From assembly GCA_009711785.1 (NCBI GenBank), contig VENA01000004.1:1-64000 (forward strand): a DNA stretch of 64,000 nucleotides. Reading direction: 5' to 3'. Made by a program: the position numbers and the translations under genes. The DNA comes from Bacillota bacterium. Its GTDB lineage: Bacteria; Bacillota; Clostridia; Tissierellales; MES13. Every line of letters begins with the position of its first letter. The first letter of the stretch is position 1. Below the pieces are notes generated by a model that saw nothing but the letters and a program-made list of their open reading frames with translations, had not been told where the DNA came from and did no database searches. Below are positions 44,360-53,123 of this stretch, one piece after another.

Positions 44360-45362
44360 TTTTAATCAACTCCAATCTTATATTTTTATCTTTTATCCAA
44401 TTCTTAGCTTTATTAATGTCATCTTCATCACCTAAAAATTCTACTATCAATGTACCTACAGAATTAGACATTAACTCATCAATATTACCGGATAAAATAT
44501 TTACATAGATATTAAATTTTTTAATGATTTCTGATATAACAGGTTCTTTTGATACTTCTCCTATAAATTTAAGTTTATAAACTTTTCTTTTTTCAAGGTT
44601 ACTTAATTTTATATAATTTAAGTCTTTATTACTTTTATTAATAAAGGATTTAGAAGTTTCTGTTTTTGGGTTAGTAAAAACTTCAGTAACTGTATCTAGT
44701 TCAATTATTTTTCCATTTTCCATTATCGCAACTCTATTACATATCTCTTTTATTACTTCCATTTCGTGGGTTATAAGTACTATTGTAAGATCAAGCTTTT
44801 TTTGGATATCTTTTAAAAGAGTTAATATTTTTTTAGTTGTTTTAGGATCTAATGATGAAGTAGCCTCATCACATAAAAGTATATTAGGATTATTAGCTAA
44901 AGCTCTTGCTATGGCTACTCTTTGTTTTTGCCCTCCACTTAATTGACTAGGATAAGTATTTTTTTTATCTTTCAAATTAACTAAATCTAATAATTCATTG
45001 ACTCTTTTTTCTATATACTCTTTATCAAGCTTTTGTAATCTTAAAGGAAATGCAATATTTTCAAAAACTGTTTTAGAGTTTAATAAATTGAAACTTTGAA
45101 ATATCATTCCTATATTTTTTCTTAAACCTCTTAATTCCTTTTTATTAAAATTTAAAATATTTTCACCATTTATATTGATATGGCCCTTTGTTGGTTCTTC
45201 TAACCTATTTATAGTTCTTATTAACGTTGATTTACCTGCACCACTTAGACCAATAACTCCAAAAATTTCATTTTCTTTGATTTCTAGATTAATATCATCT
45301 AAGGCTTTAAATTTCTTATCATTATTTTCATAGAACTTATAAACATTATTAATAGATATCAT
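44355..45362 (-). CDS. metN: Methionine ABC transporter ATP-binding protein
   Basis: A 335-aa ATPase. Walker A is GLSGAGKST (about 38-46), signature LSGGQKQRVAIARAL, Walker B NILLCDEATSSLD. The C-terminal NIL/ACT-like domain (about 262-335, KLKFIGEVSKEPVISEI) binds methionine and shuts transport off when the cell is replete, as known for MetN. First gene after the SAM-I riboswitch. Ribosome site AAAGGAG. Confidence 0.96.
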   Translation of the reverse strand: MISINNVYKFYENNDKKFKALDDINLEIKENEIFGVIGLSGAGKSTLIRTINRLEEPTKGHININGENILNFNKKELRGLRKNIGMIFQSFNLLNSKTVFENIAFPLRLQKLDKEYIEKRVNELLDLVNLKDKKNTYPSQLSGGQKQRVAIARALANNPNILLCDEATSSLDPKTTKKILTLLKDIQKKLDLTIVLITHEMEVIKEICNRVAIMENGKIIELDTVTEVFTNPKTETSKSFINKSNKDLNYIKLSNLEKRKVYKLKFIGEVSKEPVISEIIKKFNIYVNILSGNIDELMSNSVGTLIVEFLGDEDDINKAKNWIKDKNIRLELIKN

Positions 45363-45411
45363 GACTTCACTCCTTTAATTGATTATCACACTAAAACATT
45401 TAAGACATAAG

Positions 45412-45432
45412 AAAACCCCTGAAAGGGGTTTT
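45412..45432. terminator. Second hairpin in the metN leader
   Basis: A 9-bp stem AAAACCCCT / AGGGGTTTT around GAA, 20 bases downstream (on the minus strand) of the riboswitch terminator. Its best T tail is on the plus strand, so its role in metN control is unclear. Confidence 0.5.
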
Positions 45433-45437
45433 TTATA

Positions 45438-45467
45438 CAAAAAAACCTCTTTCCAAAAGAAAGAGGT
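45438..45467 (-). terminator. SAM-I riboswitch terminator
   Basis: On the minus strand, ACCTCTTTC / GAAAGAGGT (45459-45467 with 45445-45453) and a run of seven T. The left arm can also pair with the P1 3' strand GATGAGAGG, giving the antiterminator. Confidence 0.9.
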
Positions 45468-45483
45468 CTAATAACTAGATTTC

Positions 45484-45590
45484 CCCTCTCATCTTTCGGT
45501 AAATACCGCTGGAATTAGCACCTTGTGTTTAAAAACACCGGTTGCCGGGCTTCATCGGGCCAGATCCCTCCGCCTCTCTTGATAAGAGTT
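45484..45590 (-). ncRNA. SAM-I (S-box) riboswitch
   Basis: On the minus strand the S-box core is present: CTCTTATCAAGAGAGGCGGA opens it, then GGGATCTGGCCCGATGAAGC, CCGGCAACC, GGTGCTAATTCC and closing AAAGATGAGAG. P1 pairs CTCTTATC with GATGAGAG. When SAM is bound, P1 forms and the downstream terminator stops transcription, lowering methionine uptake through metN-metI-metQ. Confidence 0.97.
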
Positions 45591-45609
45591 ATTATTCGAT
45601 TTGATATTC

Positions 45610-45638
45610 ATTAAAACATATATATTAATCTTTGTCAA
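45610..45638 (-). promoter_or_regulatory. Promoter of the SAM-I/metNIQ transcript
   Basis: Minus-strand TTGACA (45638-45633), 17-base spacer, TTTAAT (45615-45610) with TGT before it. It starts the leader about 15 bases before the riboswitch. Confidence 0.85.
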
Positions 45639-45654
45639 CAAGTTTTTTTGTTTA

Positions 45655-45683
45655 TTGACAAAATTAATTTAGTTAACTATAAT
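45655..45683 (+). promoter_or_regulatory. Promoter of the cobamide operon
   Basis: A consensus sigma-A promoter: TTGACA (45655-45660), exactly 17 bases, TATAAT (45678-45683). Its -35 lies 16 bases from the divergent met -35. Confidence 0.92.
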
Positions 45684-45706
45684 GGACTTAAATAACAATT
45701 TAATAT

Positions 45707-45861
45707 ACTTTAAGGTTCTTTTAAAGCTAAGAGGGAAAAAGGTGAAAGTCCTTTGCAGCCCCCGCTACTGTAAATAGTGATGAAATCTTCTTAAACCACT
45801 GGAAAACTGGGAAGGAGAAGAAAGTAAGATGACCTATAAGCCAGGAGACCTGCCTTAAAGT
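45707..45861 (+). ncRNA. Cobalamin riboswitch aptamer
   Basis: The plus strand shows the class signature: P1 ACTTTAAGG (45707-45715) with CCTTAAAGT (45853-45861), GGTGAAAGTCC, then GCAGCCCCCGCTACTGT, and AGCCAGGAGACCTGCC near the end. Adenosyl- or other cobalamin binding should reduce expression of the operon that begins with cobQ. A further hairpin and a terminator follow. Confidence 0.97.
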
Positions 45862-45920
45862 ACGTTTCTATAACTTCGGAGGGAAGTGTATAGTTCTTGA
45901 ATTTAATTTTTTGAGAATTA

Positions 45921-45948
45921 GTGCACAGTAGCTCTGTGCACTTTTTTT
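45921..45948 (+). terminator. Cobalamin riboswitch terminator
   Basis: An 8-bp stem GTGCACAG / CTGTGCAC (45921-45928 with 45934-45941) and a run of T; it is the likely off-state terminator, 26 bases before cobQ. Confidence 0.9.
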
Positions 45949-45973
45949 ATATGTAAAAAAAGGGGTTGAGTAA

Positions 45974-47449
45974 ATGACTAATATAATGTTTCAAGGAACT
46001 GCATCTTCAGTTGGTAAAAGTTTATTAGCAGCTGCTGTATGTAGAATATTAAAAAATGAGGGTTATAATGTAGCACCTTTTAAATCACAAAATATGTCTC
46101 TTAACTCATTTGTAACTAAAAATGGATTAGAAATGGGGAGAGCTCAAGTAGTACAGGCTGAAGCTGCAAAAATTGAGCCTTTAGTTGAAATGAATCCTAT
46201 TTTATTAAAACCTACTAGTGATGTGGGATCTCAAGTAATATTAAATGGGAAAGTATATAAAAATAATACTGCCAAAGAATATTATAAAAAAAAGGATGAT
46301 TTAAAGAATTTAGTTAAAGAAGCTTATGAAAAATTAGCAAAAGATTATGAAGTTATAGTTTTAGAAGGAGCAGGAAGTTGTGCTGAAATAAATTTAAGAG
46401 ATAAGGATTTAGTAAATATGGGGATGGCCAAAATGGTAGATTCTCCTGTTATTTTAGTTGGAGATATAGATAGAGGAGGGGTTTTTGCTTCTATTTATGG
46501 CTCTGTAATGTTACTTTCTGAAGATGAAAGAAAAAGAATAAAGGGCTTTATTATTAATAAATTTAGAGGGGATGTTAATTTATTAAAACCTGGGATAAAA
46601 ATGCTTGAAGAAAAAATAAACATACCTTGTCTTGGGGTAATACCCTATTCAGATATTAATATTGATGATGAAGATAGTGTAACTGATAGGTTTAAAACTA
46701 ATGGAAATTCTTACGTTACAATTGGAGTAATTAAGCTTCCATACATATCTAATTTTACCGATTTTACTCCCCTTGTAATTGAAAAGGATGTAACGATTAA
46801 GTATATAACAAATAAAGATGAAGTATCCGATGTAGATTTAATAATAATTCCAGGTAGTAAAAATACAATTAAAGATATGAAATTTATTAAAGATAGCGGT
46901 ATTGATAAAGAAATTTATAAAAAGCATAAAGAAGGAACGAAGATAATAGGTATTTGTGGTGGTTATCAGATGCTTGGTAAAAAAATTTATGATCCTAGAA
47001 ATATTGAATCTTCATTAGATAAAATAGCTGGATTATCATTACTAGATACAACTACCACCATAATGGATGTAAAAGAAACTAAACAAGTTTCTGGAAGGTT
47101 TTTATTAAGTAATAATAAATTAAATGAAATGTCAGTTAAAGGTTATGAAATACATATGGGTGAAACTAAAATAGGTAGTGAAAGTAAACCTTTAATACAA
47201 TTAGATAATGGAAATATAGATGGGGCTATAAACATGGATGGAGACGTTTTTGGAACTTATCTTCATGGAATTTTTGAAAATGATGATTTTAGACAAAGTA
47301 TCATTAAAAACTTAAAAACAAAGAAGGGTTTAAGTAATGAAAGTAATTTAAGTTATAAGGAACTAAAGGAAAAAGAGTATGAAAATTTAGCAAAGATTGT
47401 TAAAGATAATTTAGATATAAAAAAATTAAAATTAATTATGGGTATTTAA
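45974..47449 (+). CDS. cobQ: Cobyric acid synthase
   Basis: A 491-aa enzyme (CobQ/CbiP) that amidates four side chains of adenosyl-cobyrinic acid a,c-diamide with glutamine and ATP. The N-terminal P-loop-like ATP site is MFQGTASSVGKSLLAAAVC; NMGMAKMVDSPVILVGDIDR is the family segment. The C-terminal glutamine amidotransferase has its Cys in IIGICGGYQMLGK and His in FGTYLHGIFEN. First gene of the operon, with an AAGGGG ribosome site, 24 bases past the riboswitch terminator. Confidence 0.96.
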   Translation: MTNIMFQGTASSVGKSLLAAAVCRILKNEGYNVAPFKSQNMSLNSFVTKNGLEMGRAQVVQAEAAKIEPLVEMNPILLKPTSDVGSQVILNGKVYKNNTAKEYYKKKDDLKNLVKEAYEKLAKDYEVIVLEGAGSCAEINLRDKDLVNMGMAKMVDSPVILVGDIDRGGVFASIYGSVMLLSEDERKRIKGFIINKFRGDVNLLKPGIKMLEEKINIPCLGVIPYSDINIDDEDSVTDRFKTNGNSYVTIGVIKLPYISNFTDFTPLVIEKDVTIKYITNKDEVSDVDLIIIPGSKNTIKDMKFIKDSGIDKEIYKKHKEGTKIIGICGGYQMLGKKIYDPRNIESSLDKIAGLSLLDTTTTIMDVKETKQVSGRFLLSNNKLNEMSVKGYEIHMGETKIGSESKPLIQLDNGNIDGAINMDGDVFGTYLHGIFENDDFRQSIIKNLKTKKGLSNESNLSYKELKEKEYENLAKIVKDNLDIKKLKLIMGI

Positions 47450-47450
47450 A

Positions 47451-48398
47451 ATGAGTTTTATTATTATTGCTATAGCTTTAGATATATTTTTAGGAGATCC
47501 TATAAATTGGCCCCATCCAATAATATATATAGGTAATATGATTAAAAGATATGAAAATTATATAAGAAAATCAAATATTAACTTAAAATTTGGGGGATTT
47601 TTATTAACCACATTAAGTATAATAACTGTTTTTTTAATAGTAACATTAATACTTAAAATAACTTACAATATCAATCCAGTAATTGAGTATATAATTTCTA
47701 TTTATTTATTATATACAACTATGGCTACTAAATGTTTAAGTTTAGAAGGTAAAAGAGTTTATAATTCACTAAAGGATAATGATTTAGAAAAATCTAGAAA
47801 GCTAATTTCATACCTTGTGGGAAGAGATACAAATAAACTTAAATTAAAAGAAATTAATAGGGCAATAGTTGAAACAATAGCTGAAAATACAATTGATGGA
47901 GTTTTAGCGCCACTGTTTTATATTTTTTTAGGATTATTATTTAATATGCCAGTAGAATTTGCTTTTGTTTATAAAACAGTTAATACACTAGATTCTATGG
48001 TAGGTTATAATCAAGAACCCTTTAAAGATATAGGATTAATTTCTGCTAAACTTGATGATATCCTAAATTATTTTCCAGCTAGAATAGGAAGTGTATTAAT
48101 GGTTTTATCAGGTGTGTTTTTTAACTATGATATAAAAAATGGATTTAAAATATTAATAAGGGATAGAAGAAATCATAAAAGTCCAAACTGTGGATATCCT
48201 GAATCAGCAGTTGCAGGATTACTTAATATAGAACTTGGAGGAGTAAATACTTATTTTGGTAAGAAAGTATATAAACCAACTATAGGAGATGAAAATTATT
48301 TATTATCCTATGAAAATATAATAGATTCTATAAAGATAATGTATGCTTCACTTTTTATTGTGTTAACTATATTTAGTATTATATTTATACTTGTTTAG
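47451..48398 (+). CDS. cbiB: Adenosylcobinamide-phosphate synthase (CbiB/CobD-type)
   Basis: A 315-aa membrane protein that joins the aminopropanol phosphate arm to cobyric acid. Family motifs: LGDPINWPHPIIYIGNMI near the start, VGRDTNKL, ETIAENTIDGVLAPLFY and DRRNHKSPNCGYPESAVAG. Five or so helices. It begins one base after the cobQ stop. Needs the CobD product (aminopropanol phosphate) made by the next gene. Confidence 0.95.
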   Translation: MSFIIIAIALDIFLGDPINWPHPIIYIGNMIKRYENYIRKSNINLKFGGFLLTTLSIITVFLIVTLILKITYNINPVIEYIISIYLLYTTMATKCLSLEGKRVYNSLKDNDLEKSRKLISYLVGRDTNKLKLKEINRAIVETIAENTIDGVLAPLFYIFLGLLFNMPVEFAFVYKTVNTLDSMVGYNQEPFKDIGLISAKLDDILNYFPARIGSVLMVLSGVFFNYDIKNGFKILIRDRRNHKSPNCGYPESAVAGLLNIELGGVNTYFGKKVYKPTIGDENYLLSYENIIDSIKIMYASLFIVLTIFSIIFILV

Positions 48399-48412
48399 AA
48401 AGGAGGTAAAAT

Positions 48413-49450
48413 TTGAATAAACATGGAGGATACTACGGTAATAAAAAAAATATTTTAGACTTTAGTGTAAATATTAATCCATTAAAAACCCCAGAAAAAA
48501 CGATAGAAAATATAAAAAAATATGCAACGAAGCTACATAAATATCCTGAAATAGAAGGAAAAACAGGAAAAAAGATAATAGCTAATAATCTAGGAATAGA
48601 TACTAAAAAAGTTATTCTTGGAAATGGAGCTATAGAATTAATATATTTATTTGCAAGAGCCTTTAAGCCAAAGAAAGTATTAATAATACAACCTACTTTT
48701 AATGAATATGAAAGGGCTTTTAAGTTAGTAAATTCAGAGATATTTCATTTTCAAAGGGATGAAAAAAGTGGATTTAATATTGATGTAGAAAAGTTATCTA
48801 ATTACATAGATAAAGTTAAACCAGATACTGTTATTTTATGTAATCCTAATAATCCAACTGCCACATATACTGAAAAAGAAAAATTTAAAAGAGTATTAGA
48901 GAAAATTAAAAATAATAATTCTTATTTATTTTTAGATGAATCATTTATTGATTTTTCTAATAAAGAATCCTTTATAGAACTTACTCAAAAGTATCCAATT
49001 TTTATTATAAGATCTATGACAAAATATTTTGCAGTTCCTGGGATAAGATTAGGTTTTGGAATAGGAAATAAGAAAATTATTAATTCATTAAACAAGTATA
49101 AAGAGCCATGGACTATAAATACTATAGCCCTTAATACTATTTCTGAATTATTAAATGATGATTCTTATATAAAGAAAACAAAAGAATGGTATTTAAAAGA
49201 AAAAGAATATATGAATGAAAAACTTAAAGAAATAAAAAACATTAATTATTATAAAAGTAATACTAACTTTTATCTTTGTAAAACAGATATAACTTCAAAA
49301 AAACTTAAAGATAAGCTAATTAATAAAAATATAAACATAAGAACCTGTGAAGATTTTTATGGTCTTGAAAATAACCATTTTAGGATATGTATAAAAAATC
49401 GTTTAGAAAATGAGTATTTAATTAATCAATTAAATTTAATATTAAATTAA
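48413..49450 (+). CDS. cobD: Threonine-phosphate decarboxylase
   Basis: A 345-aa PLP enzyme of the aminotransferase I/II fold (Salmonella CobD). It makes (R)-1-amino-2-propanol phosphate from L-threonine phosphate. N-terminal HGGYYGNKKNILDFSVNINP is the family start; NPNNPTATY and the PLP lysine in RSMTKYFAVPGIRLGFG are visible. The start is TTG with AAAGGAGG. PduX, which supplies threonine phosphate, is encoded last in this operon but is broken. Confidence 0.9.
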   Translation: MNKHGGYYGNKKNILDFSVNINPLKTPEKTIENIKKYATKLHKYPEIEGKTGKKIIANNLGIDTKKVILGNGAIELIYLFARAFKPKKVLIIQPTFNEYERAFKLVNSEIFHFQRDEKSGFNIDVEKLSNYIDKVKPDTVILCNPNNPTATYTEKEKFKRVLEKIKNNNSYLFLDESFIDFSNKESFIELTQKYPIFIIRSMTKYFAVPGIRLGFGIGNKKIINSLNKYKEPWTINTIALNTISELLNDDSYIKKTKEWYLKEKEYMNEKLKEIKNINYYKSNTNFYLCKTDITSKKLKDKLINKNINIRTCEDFYGLENNHFRICIKNRLENEYLINQLNLILN

Positions 49451-49476
49451 AATTAAAAATATAAGGAGGAGTTAAA

Positions 49477-50718
49477 ATGTTTAAAAGAGTTATGAGTGTA
49501 ACTTTAATCATGTTTTTTTTATTAACAACTTTTGTACAAGCATCTAGTAATAATGTAGCTATTGAGGGGATAGAGAAAAATATTGAAACTGAAATAAAGG
49601 ATGCTAGAACATATGTAACACTTGAGAGTATAGCTAGTTTAAGTTTAGAGACTTCTGTAAATGGAAATGAGATAAATCTTAAAAATGAAGATGTTAATTT
49701 TAAATTTGTTATTGATTCAAATCAAATAAAGGTTAATGATTTAGATTTAAATTTTAATTTAAAACCCTATAAAAAAAATAATAAAATTTATCTTCCATTA
49801 AGATTTATACTAGAAACTCTTAATTACAATATTAAATGGGATTCAAAGAATAATAAAGTTATAATAAAAAAGCAAGAAAAGATAACTTACCCTATAAAAG
49901 TAAAAAATGGTAATAACGAATACATAATAAAAAAGGAACCTGAAAAAATAGTTTCCTTAGCTCCTGGAGTAACAGAGAAATTATATGCTTTAGGTGTTTT
50001 AGATAAAGTTAAAGGTAGAACACAATACTGTAATTACCCTAAGGAAGTAAAAAACATTACAAATATAGGGAGTCTTTATGAACCTAATCTAGAAACAATC
50101 ATAGATATTAATCCTGATATTGTAATTGGCGAGACCCACTTTAAAGAGAAGCATTTAAATAAGTTAAATAGTGCTGGAATTAATACTGTTGCTAAATCAA
50201 CAGCAACGGATATTGAAGGTGTATATGAATATATGATTGAATTAGGGGCTATAGTTAATAGAAATTATGAGGCAAGGGCTTTAGTTTCAAGTCTAAAAAG
50301 TAAAGCAACAAGGGCTGAATATATTTTAAAAGATATAAAAGAAAATGAAAAACCTAGTGTTTATTATGTAGTAGGCACAGGACAAAGTGGTGAGTATACA
50401 GCAGGGGGTAATACTTTTATTTCATCTTTAATAAATTTAGCAGGTGGTAAAAATATTGCTAAAAATATCGATGGTTGGTCCTATAGTATTGAAAAGCTAG
50501 TAGATAATGATCCTGATATTATATTTGGGGCTAAATATAATATAGATACAATGGTAAGTGGTGAAAATTATCAATCCTTATCGGCTATAAGAAAAAATAA
50601 ATATTATACTTTTAATAGAAACATAATTGAAAGAGCAGCTCCAAGGGCAATAAATCAAGGATTAAAGGAACTTATTAAAATATTTCACAATGATAAGGTT
50701 GATAAATTAAATTTCTAG
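49477..50718 (+). CDS. btuF: Stalk domain - BtuF-like cobalamin/siderophore-binding protein
   Basis: A 413-aa exported protein in two modules. After a signal peptide (about 1-23, no lipobox) comes a copper-amine-oxidase-N-like stalk domain (about 27-132, with YLPLRFILETLNYNIKWD). Then the periplasmic-binding domain (about 140-413) shows PEKIVSLAPGVTEKLYALGV, IIDINPDIVIGE and a final YTFNRNIIERAAPR. The stalk may hold the protein to the wall in place of a lipid anchor. With BtuC and BtuD it should bind cobamides or their precursors. The same stalk occurs in the wall hydrolase at 1.3 kb. Confidence 0.88.
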   Translation: MFKRVMSVTLIMFFLLTTFVQASSNNVAIEGIEKNIETEIKDARTYVTLESIASLSLETSVNGNEINLKNEDVNFKFVIDSNQIKVNDLDLNFNLKPYKKNNKIYLPLRFILETLNYNIKWDSKNNKVIIKKQEKITYPIKVKNGNNEYIIKKEPEKIVSLAPGVTEKLYALGVLDKVKGRTQYCNYPKEVKNITNIGSLYEPNLETIIDINPDIVIGETHFKEKHLNKLNSAGINTVAKSTATDIEGVYEYMIELGAIVNRNYEARALVSSLKSKATRAEYILKDIKENEKPSVYYVVGTGQSGEYTAGGNTFISSLINLAGGKNIAKNIDGWSYSIEKLVDNDPDIIFGAKYNIDTMVSGENYQSLSAIRKNKYYTFNRNIIERAAPRAINQGLKELIKIFHNDKVDKLNF

Positions 50719-50731
50719 ATAGGAGATTTAT

Positions 50732-51763
50732 ATGAAAAGCAAAAGATATATTTTTATTGTTATATTGCTTATATCATTATTTTCTTTAATTTTAATATCA
50801 ACGACTTTAGGAACGGTAAAGATTCCTATTAAAAATGTTTTAAAGATTATTTTATATAAGTTAAGTATAGATATAGATATAAGTAATATAAAAGCATCAG
50901 ATATATTTATTGTAACAAATATAAGATTACCTAGAATTATACTAGCAAGTTTAGTAGGGGCTATATTGTCTTTAGTAGGAACTTCTTATCAGGCAATATT
51001 TAAAAATCCAATGGCTGATCCTTATGTAATGGGAGCTTCATCAGGGGCAGCCTTTGGAGCTACATTAGCTATATCTTTAGGTATAGGTAGTGGTTTATTA
51101 GGTTTTGGTGTAACGAATTTATTTGCTTTTATTGGTGCCATGATAACAACTGTAATTGTATATAATTTAGCTAAAGTAGGAAGTAAAATATCAACTACTT
51201 CTATTTTACTTGCAGGTATTGTTATGACAGCTTTTTTATCATCTATTATATCTTTAATGATGATATTTAATCATGAAGAATTAGGAAAAATAGTTACATG
51301 GACTATGGGAAGTTTTAATGGAGCTAATTGGAATCAGATAATTTTAATAACTATTCCAGTGTTAATAGGGCTTATAGTTATTTTATCTTTTTCTAAAGAA
51401 ATGAATGCCTTTGTTTTAGGAGAAGAAAATGCTCAAAGTTTAGGAGTAAATATTGAATTAATGAAAAAAACAATTTTAGTAATTTCTTCTTTTCTTGCAG
51501 CATGTGCAGTTTCTGTAAGTGGAATTATAGGTTTTGTTGGTTTGATAGTTCCACATTTATTTAGACTTATATTTGGCTCTAATCATAAGATATTATTACC
51601 GGTTTCGGTCCTAGGAGGAGCTATTTTTCTACTCATTTGTGATACATTAGCTAGAACAATATTAGATGGAATAGAAATACCTGTAGGAATTATAACATCT
51701 ATATTTGGAGGTCCATTTTTCTTATATTTACTTAAACGGTCTAAGAAAAATAAGTTAATTTAA
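50732..51763 (+). CDS. btuC: Cobalamin ABC transporter permease
   Basis: A 343-aa FecCD/BtuC-type permease with about ten helices. Family segments: ADPYVMGASSGAAFGATLAI, then GIIGFVGLIVPHLFRL and the final GGPFFLYLLKR. It forms the channel of the B12 importer with the binding protein upstream and the ATPase downstream. 13-base gap from btuF. Ribosome site TAGGAG. Confidence 0.93.
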   Translation: MKSKRYIFIVILLISLFSLILISTTLGTVKIPIKNVLKIILYKLSIDIDISNIKASDIFIVTNIRLPRIILASLVGAILSLVGTSYQAIFKNPMADPYVMGASSGAAFGATLAISLGIGSGLLGFGVTNLFAFIGAMITTVIVYNLAKVGSKISTTSILLAGIVMTAFLSSIISLMMIFNHEELGKIVTWTMGSFNGANWNQIILITIPVLIGLIVILSFSKEMNAFVLGEENAQSLGVNIELMKKTILVISSFLAACAVSVSGIIGFVGLIVPHLFRLIFGSNHKILLPVSVLGGAIFLLICDTLARTILDGIEIPVGIITSIFGGPFFLYLLKRSKKNKLI

Positions 51764-51774
51764 GGAGGAAAATA

Positions 51775-52554
51775 ATGAATTGTGTAATAGATGTTAAAGA
51801 TTTACATTTTAAATATTACAATCAAGGGATATTAAATAATATAAATATAAAGGTAGAAAAAGGTTCTTTTGTAAGTATCTTAGGACCTAATGGATCAGGA
51901 AAGACAACGTTATTAAAAAATATATGCAATTTTTTAAAACCTAATAATGGAACTATTTGTATAAAAGATAAGGAAGTTTTTAAATATAAAAATAAGGAAC
52001 TTGCAAAGAATGTTGCTGTTGTACATCAGAATAATGATGTTAATTTTGACTTTTCAATTTATGATATAGTATTGATGGGTAGATTACCCTATCAAAAAAA
52101 ATTTAAAAGTGAGTCAAAGAAAGACCATGAAATAGTTAAAAAAAATATGAAAAAGACAGAAATCTGGAAGTTTAAAGATAAAAGCATACACGAAATAAGT
52201 GGTGGTGAAAGACAAAGGGTAATGATAGCTCGGGCATTATCTCAACAACCGGATATACTTTTATTAGATGAGCCTATATCGGCATTAGATATTAAACATC
52301 AAATGAGTATATTAAGCTTATGTAAAGACTTAGTTAAAGATAAGGATATTTCTATAATAACAACTTTACATGACATAAATTTAGCAGCTAGGTTTAGTGA
52401 TTCAATTATTTTATTAGATTCTGGAGAAATAAAATCCTTTGATATTCCTAAAAAGGTTTTGACTGCTGAAAATATAGAAAGTGTATATGGGGTTAAAGTT
52501 GATTTATACCTAAAGGATAAAAGTATTCCCTATATTATTCCTAAAGCGATTTAA
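51775..52554 (+). CDS. btuD: Cobalamin ABC transporter ATP-binding protein
   Basis: A 259-aa ATPase. Walker A is GPNGSGKTT (about 38-46), signature ISGGERQRVMIARAL, Walker B ILLLDEPISALD, His in LHDINLAA. It fits the FepC/BtuD group. Starts 11 bases after btuC with AAGGAGG. Confidence 0.93.
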   Translation: MNCVIDVKDLHFKYYNQGILNNINIKVEKGSFVSILGPNGSGKTTLLKNICNFLKPNNGTICIKDKEVFKYKNKELAKNVAVVHQNNDVNFDFSIYDIVLMGRLPYQKKFKSESKKDHEIVKKNMKKTEIWKFKDKSIHEISGGERQRVMIARALSQQPDILLLDEPISALDIKHQMSILSLCKDLVKDKDISIITTLHDINLAARFSDSIILLDSGEIKSFDIPKKVLTAENIESVYGVKVDLYLKDKSIPYIIPKAI

Positions 52555-52566
52555 GGAGGCGTTTAA

Positions 52567-53118
52567 ATGTCAACTATTTTGATAACTGGAGGAGCTAGAA
52601 GTGGTAAAAGTACTTATGCTGAAAAAATAACTGCTAAAATGGGTAAAGAAATAGTTTATATAGCAACTTCAATCCCCTTTGATGAAGGTATGAAAGATAG
52701 GATAAAAAAGCATAGAGAATCTAGACCTAAAGAGTGGGCTACTATTGAAATATATAAAGATTTTAAGAAACTTTTAAACAATGATAGTTTTATAAACTCT
52801 GATACAGTTCTTTTAGATTGTATAACTGTTATGATCTCTAATTTATTAATGGATTCTGATATTGATTTTGATAAGGCATCTAGTGATGATATAGATAAAT
52901 TAGAAGAGAGTGTTTTTAAAGAAGTTAAAGAGCTTTTAAAAGTAATTAATAATAAAAATCTAATATTAGTTACTAATGAAGTAGGGATGGGTTTAGTACC
53001 ACATTATAAGCTAGGAAGCATTTTTAGAGATATTCAAGGAAGAGTAAATCAATATCTAGCTAAAAAAGCAGATGAGGTTTATTTAGCTGTATCAGGCATT
53101 CCAATGAAAGTGAAGTGA
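52567..53118 (+). CDS. cobU: Adenosylcobinamide kinase/GTP:adenosylcobinamide-phosphate guanylyltransferase
   Basis: A 183-aa bifunctional enzyme of nucleotide-loop assembly. The P-loop is TGGARSGKSTYAE (about 6-18); KHRESRPKEW and the LLDCITVMISNLL (Walker B-like) segments are typical. It phosphorylates adenosylcobinamide and adds GMP. Its stop codon overlaps a GTG that could start CobS, but the cobS ATG is 5 bases further on. Confidence 0.95.
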   Translation: MSTILITGGARSGKSTYAEKITAKMGKEIVYIATSIPFDEGMKDRIKKHRESRPKEWATIEIYKDFKKLLNNDSFINSDTVLLDCITVMISNLLMDSDIDFDKASSDDIDKLEESVFKEVKELLKVINNKNLILVTNEVGMGLVPHYKLGSIFRDIQGRVNQYLAKKADEVYLAVSGIPMKVK

Positions 53119-53123
53119 TTTTT

